Below are positions 21,958 through 29,029 of a stretch of DNA of 64,000 nt, piece by piece. Below the pieces are notes generated by a model. It had not been told where the DNA came from and searched no databases. It saw only the letters and a program-made list of their open reading frames with translations. How positions within the stretch are numbered: the stretch's first letter is position 1; the number at the start of each line of letters is the position of its first letter. The position numbers and the translations under genes were made by a program. The DNA comes from Bacteroidales bacterium. GTDB taxonomy: Bacteria > Bacteroidota > Bacteroidia > Bacteroidales > UBA932. The stretch is taken from positions 62,001-126,000 of the forward strand of contig JAJFVD010000007.1 of assembly GCA_021371955.1 (NCBI GenBank), in the 5' to 3' direction.

Positions 21958-22340
21958 ATACTGTCGCTACTTCTGCAATGGAAAAGCTCACTATCAGCAA
22001 CGCAGTTTTTTTTAACGCTTTTTTCTTTGTGTTTTTCGGGGCTTGCGGAACGCCTCCCTTTGGTCGTTGAACGGTCCTCAGCCTTTTTCCGAAAAACCCT
22101 TCAGAAAAGAAGCTAAAAAACAGATGTTGCTTCTAGGAGCTTTTTCATTGCAGAAAACTATTGCGACAGGTCCTATGAAAATAGAGGCTTTGCCGCTGTA
22201 TATCAAGAAGAAAGTCTTGAACTTGCAGCCCGGAACGTTTTTTTACCAAAGCCGAACACTCACCTTTAGATATTTACCGTCCTCCGTCGCTTCAAAGGGA
22301 CAAGTAGGTGCTCCTGCGTCGCAGGTCTACGCCTTCGGCG

Positions 22341-22404
22341 GTTCGGTCTCAAAGCCTTTTCACCTAAAATGCTAAGTTGCAAATTGTGAGGCAGTTATTA
22401 AAAA
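22341..22404 (+). repeat. Dispersed intergenic repeat, copy 1
   Basis: About 63 bp that align to 47587-47649 with roughly four of five bases identical. Shared words are GGTCTCAAAGC, CCTAAA, GCTNAGT and AGTTATTAAAA. Both copies are non-coding. Confidence 0.65.
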
Positions 22405-22437
22405 GGATAGCATCTAAGATGTTATCGTTTTTAATAA
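22395..22437 (+). terminator. Terminator-like hairpin
   Basis: 20-bp arms 22395-22414 and 22418-22437 pair at 18-19 positions around TAA. A-rich at the 5' side and T-rich at the 3' side, so potentially active both ways. It overlaps the tail of the dispersed repeat. Confidence 0.55.
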
Positions 22438-22486
22438 ATGCTTGATATGCAAGATGTAAGACTGAGGAGCCTGCGGCCCGGGAACA

Positions 22487-22613
22487 CATCTGCCATCCCA
22501 AATAGCAAGTATGCTATAATCAACTGTTTGGAAAATCTTTTTTGATGAATTTAGTTGAAAATGGATTTTAAAGTACTTGATAATTAGAACGTTGCTATTT
22601 GGGATGGCAGATG
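22487..22613. repeat. 22-bp perfect inverted repeat, 83-bp spacer, upstream of porin
   Basis: Left arm 22487-22508 starts CATCTGCCAT. Right arm 22592-22613 ends ATGGCAGATG and is its exact reverse complement. The spacer is AT-rich. It sits 103 bases before the porin ATG. Architecture equals that of the element at 56867-56994. Could be a MITE-like element or an invertible segment. No clean TAnnTTTG box is seen in the spacer. Confidence 0.85.
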
Positions 22614-22686
22614 CAAGAGTAGGGGAGGTGGCTGGTGCAAAGGCTGTTTGATAGTAAAAGCATATACTATTCTTATTAAAAAGTTA

Positions 22687-22694
22687 TATCTTTG
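22687..22694 (+). promoter_or_regulatory. -7 box for the porin/flippase unit
   Basis: TATCTTTG, 22 bases before the porin ATG and outside the upstream inverted repeat. Confidence 0.6.
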
Positions 22695-22716
22695 GCGTGA
22701 AACTAAAACTTTAACC

Positions 22717-23985
22717 ATGAAAAAGACATTACTTGCCTTATCAGTTCTTTTGTTTATAGCTCCTTCGATTCTTGTTGCTCAGGAAAACAAGCTCAATATC
22801 AAATTTGGTGGATTTGTAGAATTTAAAGGTTACTACGACAGCTATCGCTCAAGAGCATCCAGATATGATTTGACAAATTATTACCCGTTATCGCCTAAGA
22901 TGAATAACGCAGGAGAAGATATAAATAATACAGGCTCCCTTAATTTTTCCATATCTACAAGCAGGCTCTATGTTAATGTTGCAGGGATAAAGCTCCTTAA
23001 TGCCGATGTAAATTCATACTTTGAAGCAGACTTCTGCGGCTCAACTGAAGCATACATTGGAATGTTCAACCTCAGGCATGCATATATAAATATGAAGTGG
23101 AAAAAGAGCTCGCTTCTCATAGGGCAGACGGACCACCTGACTTATGTGGGCGATGTTAACGGACAAACAGTTGCATTTGGTGCAGGTTTTCCTTTTAATT
23201 CGCTTAACAGGAATATCCAGATTCGTTACACTGCAAATCTTGCCAAAAACGTAAACTTAATAGTTGCTGCTCACATGTTTGGAGGCACAACATCACTTGG
23301 GCCGGCAAAAGCACAGGCACAGGCGGGAATTCCCGATTTACAGGCTCAGATTCGTTTCGGAGACCCGGCAAAGGTATTCGGAGGCATAACAGCCGGTTAC
23401 AAAGTTTTAAAGCCAAGAACCACAGATGCCCTTAATAATCTTATATCTACATCCATCGGTTCTTTCGATATTAATGCATTTTTCAGGGCAGCATTAGGCA
23501 AGGGCTATACACTTAGAATGTGGGGAATTTACGGCGAAAACCTTTCTCATCTGGGAATGATTGGCGGATACGGGAAAATCAACGATGTTTACTTAGGAAG
23601 TTCAAATCCATTACTGGATTATAAATATGAGAATGTGAGGTCAATGTCTTCATGGATTGATTTTGAAACCCCATCGTTTAAAGATTTTAAATTCGGAATT
23701 TTCTACGGATATCAGAAAAGTTTCGGAACCAAAGATGTTGTAGATATTACAATGGCTAATGGCGATTATTCTTTTGGATTCTACAAAGACCCAAAACTTA
23801 TGTGGTTTTCAAGATTATCTCCAAGAGTTGTTTACAGTGCCTCCAAAAAACTTATCTTTGCTTTGGAATACAGCCTTTCCCAGGCTAAATGGGCAAAAAC
23901 CATTGACACAAACCTTAAGGGAACCGATTTCTTTCCTGTAAACCACAATAACAGGATTGAGTTTATGGCCAAATACGTATTTTAA
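22717..23985 (+). CDS. Outer-membrane porin-like beta-barrel protein
   Basis: 422 aa. Signal peptide at residues 2-21 (LLALSVLLFIAPSILVA). The first strand KFGGFVEFKGYYDSYRS and later RLYVNVAG, AYINMKWKKSSLLIGQTDH and the terminal IEFMAKYVF are those of DcaP-like or related porins of Bacteroidota. Likely a passive channel in the outer membrane; substrate unknown. ATG 22717 is chosen since it begins the signal peptide and follows the -7 box. The flippase begins five bases after its stop. Confidence 0.7.
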   Translation: MKKTLLALSVLLFIAPSILVAQENKLNIKFGGFVEFKGYYDSYRSRASRYDLTNYYPLSPKMNNAGEDINNTGSLNFSISTSRLYVNVAGIKLLNADVNSYFEADFCGSTEAYIGMFNLRHAYINMKWKKSSLLIGQTDHLTYVGDVNGQTVAFGAGFPFNSLNRNIQIRYTANLAKNVNLIVAAHMFGGTTSLGPAKAQAQAGIPDLQAQIRFGDPAKVFGGITAGYKVLKPRTTDALNNLISTSIGSFDINAFFRAALGKGYTLRMWGIYGENLSHLGMIGGYGKINDVYLGSSNPLLDYKYENVRSMSSWIDFETPSFKDFKFGIFYGYQKSFGTKDVVDITMANGDYSFGFYKDPKLMWFSRLSPRVVYSASKKLIFALEYSLSQAKWAKTIDTNLKGTDFFPVNHNNRIEFMAKYVF

Positions 23986-23990
23986 CCGGA

Positions 23991-25361
23991 ATGAAGATAA
24001 ACAGGACCGATTTGCTTTGGAACTATGCTGCCAGCTTTATGAGGGTGGCATCTGCATTGGTTGTCCTGCCCCTTATTCTTAAAATGCTGCCAAGCGAGGA
24101 GATGGGACTCTGGACTGTAATGATAAGTCTCAATTCAATGATTTATCTTCTCGATTTTGGATTTTTTCCCACCTTCTCAAGGTCAATTACGTACGTATAC
24201 TCGGGAGCCACAACTCTTCAGGCAGAAGGCTACAAACCGCTCGAAAAGGATTTGCCTGTTTATTTTCCTTTGCTTAAGGGTCTGATTAAATCCATGCGCA
24301 ACTTTTATGCAGGAGTTGCAATTGCTTTGGTTGTTTTGCTTTTCACAGCCGGAATCTGGTATATAGAAAGTATTTTGCAAGGTTTTACCGGCGACCCGTT
24401 TAAGGCCAGGCTCGCATGGTACTGCTACGGAGTGCTGCTTTCTTATCAGTTTTATACCTACTTCTATGATGCAATGCTTGTGGGAAGAGGCTTTATCAAG
24501 CGTTCGAAACAGATTATCGTTTTTTCCCAGAGCGTACACATTATTGTAGCTTCGATTCTTCTTCTTTCGGGAATGGGAATAATTTCGATGGTCATAGGCC
24601 AGACACTTGCTACAATAACAAACCGGTTCCTTTCATACAGGGCCTTCTTTGACAAGAATACAAAAGAAGAGCTTCAAAAGGCCGAATCCGAAGACTGGCG
24701 CGAAATCCTACGGAAAATATGGAAAACTGCATATAAATCGGGACTTTCCGGTCTTAGCTGGATTTTTACAAACAGGATGCTTGCAATGCTTGGTGCTCTA
24801 TTTATCCCGCTTTCCGTAATGGGGGACTACGGCCTGAGCAAACAAATTGCAGATGTTATCTATACACTTTCGGTTGTCTGGTTTTTAACTTTTTATCCCA
24901 AACTCACTCAGGAGAGAATACAGGAAAGAATAGGAGAAGTAAAAAGAATGTATATCAAAGCACTCTATATTGCTGTTGCCGTATTCGCAGTATGTACATC
25001 CGGCGTTCTTCTTTTTGGAGGCTGGGGGCTTGAACTTATAAACAGCAAAACCCATTTCATAGAGTGGCCTTTGTTGCTGGTATTGTTTGGAGCCACCCTG
25101 TTTGATGCGTTTACCTATATCTCCACCTCGGTATTGCTTTCCAGAAACGAAGTGCCCCATTACAAAGCTCTGGTTGCTACAGCAATAATAACTGTTGTAA
25201 TTCTGCTTGCCGCCCTTAAATTCACTTCATACGGAGTTGCTGTGCTGGTCCTTGTTCCTTTTGCATGCCAGCTTGTCTACAACCATTGGAGATGGACCGG
25301 GATGGTGTGGTTTGAGCTTGGAATACTTAAGAGAAGAGGAGAGAGACATACCGCCGCTTAA
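23991..25361 (+). CDS. Polysaccharide/lipid flippase of the MATE-like (Wzx/RfbX) superfamily
   Basis: 456 aa polytopic membrane protein with about 12 hydrophobic segments. The N-terminal MKINRTDLLWNYAASFMRVASALVVLPLIL and GLWTVMISLNSMIYLLDFG are typical of O-antigen or exopolysaccharide flippases that move undecaprenyl-linked sugars across the inner membrane. No glycosyltransferases lie beside it, so it is an orphan in this window. Translated just after the porin gene. Confidence 0.75.
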   Translation: MKINRTDLLWNYAASFMRVASALVVLPLILKMLPSEEMGLWTVMISLNSMIYLLDFGFFPTFSRSITYVYSGATTLQAEGYKPLEKDLPVYFPLLKGLIKSMRNFYAGVAIALVVLLFTAGIWYIESILQGFTGDPFKARLAWYCYGVLLSYQFYTYFYDAMLVGRGFIKRSKQIIVFSQSVHIIVASILLLSGMGIISMVIGQTLATITNRFLSYRAFFDKNTKEELQKAESEDWREILRKIWKTAYKSGLSGLSWIFTNRMLAMLGALFIPLSVMGDYGLSKQIADVIYTLSVVWFLTFYPKLTQERIQERIGEVKRMYIKALYIAVAVFAVCTSGVLLFGGWGLELINSKTHFIEWPLLLVLFGATLFDAFTYISTSVLLSRNEVPHYKALVATAIITVVILLAALKFTSYGVAVLVLVPFACQLVYNHWRWTGMVWFELGILKRRGERHTAA

Positions 25362-25374
25362 GCAGTGTCTCTCC

Positions 25375-25480
25375 CTCAAATTCTTTACTCCGCAAGCCTC
25401 TTGTCCTTTACTTCGCGAGCCTTCGGCCGGGTCTCAAATCCTTTACTCCGCAAGCCTTCCGCCGGCCTCAAACCCTTCAG
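25375..25480 (+). repeat. About 29-bp imperfect tandem repeat
   Basis: Three and a half units starting CTCAAAT(T/C)CTTTACTCC and ending near GCAAGCCTTCCGCCGG. The units at 25375 and 25433 are nearly identical over 24 bases and the middle one is diverged. It overlaps the 3' end of the small minus-strand gene. Confidence 0.6.
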
Positions 25481-25574
25481 CAAATGCCCCCCAATTTAAA
25501 ACTACTGCAATAGCAATCAAAACGACAACTGCAACAACTGCCCAAAAGACAATTCTTCTTCCCTTTTTTTTCAT
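25443..25574 (-). CDS. Small single-pass membrane protein
   Basis: 43 aa: a basic start MKKKGRRIVFW, one transmembrane helix (about residues 9-26, VVAVVVLIAIAVVL), then NWGAFAEGFEAGGRLAE. Short Bacteroidota membrane peptides with an F-x-x-GF-x-x-G tail are common, but the function is unknown. ATG 25574 is chosen because it starts the positively charged end of the helix, and a -7 box lies 34 bases upstream. Antisense and divergent to hydF. Confidence 0.5.
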   Translation of the reverse strand: MKKKGRRIVFWAVVAVVVLIAIAVVLNWGAFAEGFEAGGRLAE

Positions 25575-25607
25575 TTCTATTTTGTTTTCCAATGTGTTAT
25601 GTAATTT

Positions 25608-25615
25608 CAAAAATA
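25608..25615 (-). promoter_or_regulatory. -7 box for the small membrane protein
   Basis: Minus-strand TATTTTTG fits TAnnTTTG. Confidence 0.4.
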
Positions 25616-25645
25616 GGGGATATTTCAATATCCGGGCAATATTTA

Positions 25646-25653
25646 TATCTTTG
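25646..25653 (+). promoter_or_regulatory. -7 box for hydF-hydE
   Basis: TATCTTTG, 50 bases before the hydF ATG, on the strand opposite the small-protein promoter. Confidence 0.55.
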
Positions 25654-25703
25654 GAAGGAAGAATTATCGAATTCTAAAAATTTTCGGATAATAACATTGT
25701 TTT

Positions 25704-26921
25704 ATGAGTAAAGCTAAATTTGTTGGAGTATTTGGAAGGAGAAACTCCGGTAAGAGTTCTCTCATTAATACCCTCTCGGGAGAGCAGGTTGCTATCGTTT
25801 CGGAGACTCCCGGAACAACAACCGATCCTGTAAAAAAGAGGATGGAGATTTTTGGAGTAGGTCCATGTGTGTTTATTGATACAGCGGGCATAGATGATGA
25901 AGGTGACCTGGGCGAGCAGCGAATTGCAAAGACCAGGCAGGTTATACTTCAGATAGATCTTGCAATTCTTCTTTACACAAATAATGAGATAGGGAGGTTC
26001 GAACTGGAGCTGCTGGAACGATTTAAGGAAAATAACATCCCTGTAATTATCGTTCATAACCAGTCGGATATTATATCGATGGACAAAGAGCTTGCGCTGG
26101 AAATTTCTGCAAAGCACGGGTTTGATGTTCTTGAATTCTCCAGCGGAATGCTGGACGAACAGGAGCAAAAAGTTGCCGTTGAACAGCTCACATCGCTCAT
26201 AGTAAAAGGGCTGTCACAATCTCCTTTCGCCGAGAAAGGACTCTTCGAGGGGCTGGTGGAAAAAGATGATTTGGTTGTTTTGGTTGTTCCAATAGACAGC
26301 GAAGCACCGGAGGGAAGAATAATTCTTCCGCAGGTAAATGCAATCCGGGATATACTGGACAGGGAAGGGGTATCTGTTGTACTTCAGCCCGCTGCCCTTG
26401 AAAATTATTTTAAAGGCAACAATAAAAAAGTCAAGCTCATTGTTACAGACAGCCAGGCTTTTGAACTGGTTTCCAAATCTGTTCCAGCAAACATTCCCCT
26501 TACCGGATTCAGCGTATTGCTTGCCAGAAGCAAGGCCGATTTTGAGAACTACCTTAAGGGCACACCAAAAATTGATGACCTTAAGGACGGAGACAGAATC
26601 CTTGTCCTGGAATCCTGCTCGCATCACAGTTCCTGCGACGATATTGGCCGCGTTAAGATACCAAGACTCATTATGAACAGAACAGGAAAGAAAATTGATT
26701 TTGATGTCGTGGCCGGCCTTGACAATATTCCTTCACCCATAAAAGATTATGCACTTGTCGTGCAATGCGGAGGGTGCATGATAACCCAGAGGCAGCTTAT
26801 GATGAGGCTGAGCCCTGCTGTTAAGAATTCAATACCCGTTACAAACTACGGAATGACAATTGCATGGTGCGTTGGAATATACGAAAGGGCAATTGCTCCA
26901 TTTTTAAAAAAGGCTGAATGA
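25704..26921 (+). CDS. hydF: [FeFe]-hydrogenase H-cluster maturation GTPase HydF
   Basis: 405 aa. Scaffold that receives the 2Fe subcluster and delivers it to HydA. The Era-like GTPase domain has G1 GRRNSGKSSL (11-20), TPGTTTDPV, DTAGIDDEG and a HNQSD variant of the G4 motif. The C-terminal cluster-binding domain has CSHHSSC and CGGC; the residue before CGGC is Gln, where many HydF have His. It overlaps hydE by four bases (ATGA). No hydG or hydrogenase gene is in the window. Confidence 0.93.
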   Translation: MSKAKFVGVFGRRNSGKSSLINTLSGEQVAIVSETPGTTTDPVKKRMEIFGVGPCVFIDTAGIDDEGDLGEQRIAKTRQVILQIDLAILLYTNNEIGRFELELLERFKENNIPVIIVHNQSDIISMDKELALEISAKHGFDVLEFSSGMLDEQEQKVAVEQLTSLIVKGLSQSPFAEKGLFEGLVEKDDLVVLVVPIDSEAPEGRIILPQVNAIRDILDREGVSVVLQPAALENYFKGNNKKVKLIVTDSQAFELVSKSVPANIPLTGFSVLLARSKADFENYLKGTPKIDDLKDGDRILVLESCSHHSSCDDIGRVKIPRLIMNRTGKKIDFDVVAGLDNIPSPIKDYALVVQCGGCMITQRQLMMRLSPAVKNSIPVTNYGMTIAWCVGIYERAIAPFLKKAE

Positions 26922-27970
26922 AATTAAGAGATATAAGTACTAAAGAAGAGATTCTTGCAATCCTTGAGGAACAGAATCCCGGTAATATTGAGAAGATTAC
27001 ACAAGAGGCATACAATGTAAAAGTAGAAAACATTGGCAGCAAGATTTTTCTAAGAGGTCTTATTGAACTCTCAAACAGATGCTGCAAGAATTGCCTCTAT
27101 TGCGGTATAAGACACGATAATAAAAATGTTTTCAGATATGACCTCACAGATGACCAGGTTATAGAATCGGCTTTGTTTGCAAGGGATGCCGGATATGGCT
27201 CTCTCGTTTTACAGGCAGGAGAGAGAACATCAAGACCTTATACTGCAAGAGTTACCCGTCTGGTAAAAAAAATCAAGGAGATTACAAACGGGGAGATGGG
27301 AATTACTCTTTCACTGGGAGAACAGAGCAGGGATGTATTTGAGGAGTGGTTTGCCGCAGGAGCGCACAGGTACTTGTTGAGGATTGAGAGTTCGAATCCA
27401 TACCTGTACTCGAAAATTCACCCTAAAAACGCCCTTCATTCGTGGGATAGAAGAGTACAGGCTATTCTTGATTTGAAAGACATAGGTTACCAGACAGGAA
27501 CCGGGGTTATGATTGGTTTGCCATACCAAACCTTATCGGACCTTGCCGACGACCTGTTGTTCATTAAAAATATTGGTGTCCACATGGTTGGAATGGGCCC
27601 TTACCTTAAACATTCCGATACGCCGCTGGGACATCTGGGCGTAACAAGCACCTCTCTGGACCTTACCCTAAAAATGGTTGCCACATTAAGGCTCCTTATG
27701 CCTAAGATTAACATTGCCGCAACCACTGCAATGCAGGTCATTGACCCCTATGGCAGAGAGAAAGCGATTCTGGCGGGGGCAAATATTATAATGCCCAACA
27801 TGACTATTACGGAAGTGAGGGAAAATTATCAGATTTACGAAAACAAACCCGGCATCAAAGACGATGCAGCTCTGTCAAAATCTAAACTTGAGGAGAACCT
27901 CAAAAAGATGGGGATTGAGATTGGCTGGAGAGAGTGGGGAGACTCCAGAGCCTTTGTAAAGAAGGCTTAA
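26918..27970 (+). CDS. hydE: [FeFe]-hydrogenase maturation radical SAM protein HydE
   Basis: 350 aa. Radical SAM enzyme acting in H-cluster dithiolate/2Fe synthesis. The [4Fe-4S] motif C55-x3-C59-x2-C62 is in NRCCKNCLYCGIR. It is followed by LQAGERTSRPYTARVTRLVKKIK and MGPYLKHSDTPLG, which are HydE-like and unlike BioB. Coupled to hydF. It implies the cell makes an [FeFe]-hydrogenase elsewhere. Confidence 0.93.
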   Translation: MKLRDISTKEEILAILEEQNPGNIEKITQEAYNVKVENIGSKIFLRGLIELSNRCCKNCLYCGIRHDNKNVFRYDLTDDQVIESALFARDAGYGSLVLQAGERTSRPYTARVTRLVKKIKEITNGEMGITLSLGEQSRDVFEEWFAAGAHRYLLRIESSNPYLYSKIHPKNALHSWDRRVQAILDLKDIGYQTGTGVMIGLPYQTLSDLADDLLFIKNIGVHMVGMGPYLKHSDTPLGHLGVTSTSLDLTLKMVATLRLLMPKINIAATTAMQVIDPYGREKAILAGANIIMPNMTITEVRENYQIYENKPGIKDDAALSKSKLEENLKKMGIEIGWREWGDSRAFVKKA

Positions 27971-27977
27971 GTTAAGA

Positions 27978-28436
27978 TTAATCCTCTTCTACCTTAGCAA
28001 GATGTTTATTGTCTGTCGCCCATTCGCGGACAATTTCTGCTTCTCTTGTTTTAACTGCAGAACCAAGCCTGAAAATAGTAAATGAAAGAGGGGGCATAGT
28101 TCCCTCTTCCATTACCTTTAATATTTTACTCAACTTCGATGTATCTATTGCTCCGCCCGATGCGATTGAGTCGTAAAGCGACTTTAATTCTATCGTATTA
28201 ATTGCGGTTTTCATGTCTCGCTTAATTTTGCCGCCCAAAAGAGGCCAGTTTGCATAAAACGGCATTTTAGGTTGTGAATTGTGGCAAAGGATGCACCCGG
28301 AGTTTTCCATAATTGCCGTTACCTGCATATACTTGGGAAGGCTATCGGAAGGTTCCTGGTTAATTGACCTGTAGGTGAGAATGAATGCAAGAGCTAAAAT
28401 AGCAGCTCCAAGGATAATCTTGGTCGAGGTCTTCAT
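27978..28436 (-). CDS. Membrane-anchored heme-binding domain protein
   Basis: 152 aa. An N-terminal signal anchor (residues 6-21) is followed by a Haem_bd-type domain with a single c-type heme motif C48-IL-C51-H52 and the family segment MPFYANWPLLGGKIKRDM. EGTMPPLSFTIFR supplies a likely distal ligand. Probably a periplasmic monoheme electron carrier. It begins one base after the stop of the FMN-binding gene, suggesting a shared redox role. Confidence 0.82.
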   Translation of the reverse strand: MKTSTKIILGAAILALAFILTYRSINQEPSDSLPKYMQVTAIMENSGCILCHNSQPKMPFYANWPLLGGKIKRDMKTAINTIELKSLYDSIASGGAIDTSKLSKILKVMEEGTMPPLSFTIFRLGSAVKTREAEIVREWATDNKHLAKVEED

Positions 28437-28437
28437 T

Positions 28438-28947
28438 TTACAATCTCTTAGAGTACGCCTTTCGCAATATAAGATCTACATTTTGTCTGAGCGCATTGGC
28501 AGATATGGTTGCTCCCGAGTAGCTGTCGGCACTTGCCTTAACGTTCATTGCATCTTTGATTGTTAGTCCGTACCAGTTTTTAAAAAAGTTTTGTCTTTCA
28601 AGTTTGGTTAAATATCCGGCAGTTTCGCTGTTGCTGAGTATTGAAACCTTTTGAACTACACAGTTTTTGTCAAAAACAACAATCACAGGAGTTTCTCCGT
28701 TATAACCAATAATTCCGGAACAGTATGGTTTACTTGAAATGCAATATCCTAAAACAGCCTTCTTGTCATCTACAATCTTAAACCACACTTCATTGGCCTG
28801 AACTAATTCGGCCGCTGTAGGGAATATGCTTTTAACAACCTGGAAACCTGATACTTCTTTGAAAATTGGTTTTGCTTTTGGTGCTTGTGAAAAAGCTGCG
28901 CTTAACGTTACTAAGTTAATAAATATTAATGCAATAATACGGTTCAT
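28438..28947 (-). CDS. Exported FMN-binding domain protein
   Basis: 169 aa. Signal peptide at residues 1-20 (ending AAFSQA). The FMN-binding domain (about 65-165) ends with D141-SYSGAT-IS, the ApbE-type flavinylation site in which Thr147 would carry covalent FMN. Similar to the RnfG/NqrC-type domain but lacking other Rnf subunits nearby. Together with the downstream heme protein it could form a periplasmic electron-transfer pair; partner unknown. Confidence 0.8.
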   Translation of the reverse strand: MNRIIALIFINLVTLSAAFSQAPKAKPIFKEVSGFQVVKSIFPTAAELVQANEVWFKIVDDKKAVLGYCISSKPYCSGIIGYNGETPVIVVFDKNCVVQKVSILSNSETAGYLTKLERQNFFKNWYGLTIKDAMNVKASADSYSGATISANALRQNVDLILRKAYSKRL

Positions 28948-28976
28948 AATAAAAATTTTATCTAAGTACCAAATGA

Positions 28977-29000
28977 GCCGGACAAATTAAATTTGCCGGC
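28977..29000 (-). terminator. Possible terminator after ppdK
   Basis: Arms GCCGGaCAAAT and ATTTGCCGGC form a stem with one bulge, 30 bases after the ppdK stop. There is no U-tract on the minus strand, so it is weak. Confidence 0.35.
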
Positions 29001-29029
29001 CCAGTATGGTCCAATATTTATAAGTAATT

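Larger units (their letters stand above)
21958..22486 (+). other. Non-coding, structured intergenic region
   Basis: No convincing gene. It contains T-rich tracts, a 9-bp inverted repeat GTTTTTCGG/CCGAAAAAC (22031-22039, 22089-22097), several GC-rich words (CGCCTTCGGCGG), the dispersed repeat at 22341 and a strong hairpin at 22395. The one longer reading frame has low-complexity composition and no family resemblance. The strand is nominal. Confidence 0.5.

Noticed and set aside
22043..22375. 110-codon plus-strand open frame in the intergenic region after tRNA-Arg
   Set aside because: Overlaps the inverted repeat and dispersed repeat, has low-complexity composition, no recognised motif and no promoter or neighbour logic.
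22487..22613. Integron attC-like site
   Set aside because: The arms lack the RYYYAAC/GTTRRRY core and no integron integrase or cassette array is present; XerD here is the housekeeping type.
25375..25480. CRISPR array
   Set aside because: The units are contiguous, imperfect and few, with no unique spacers and no cas genes.
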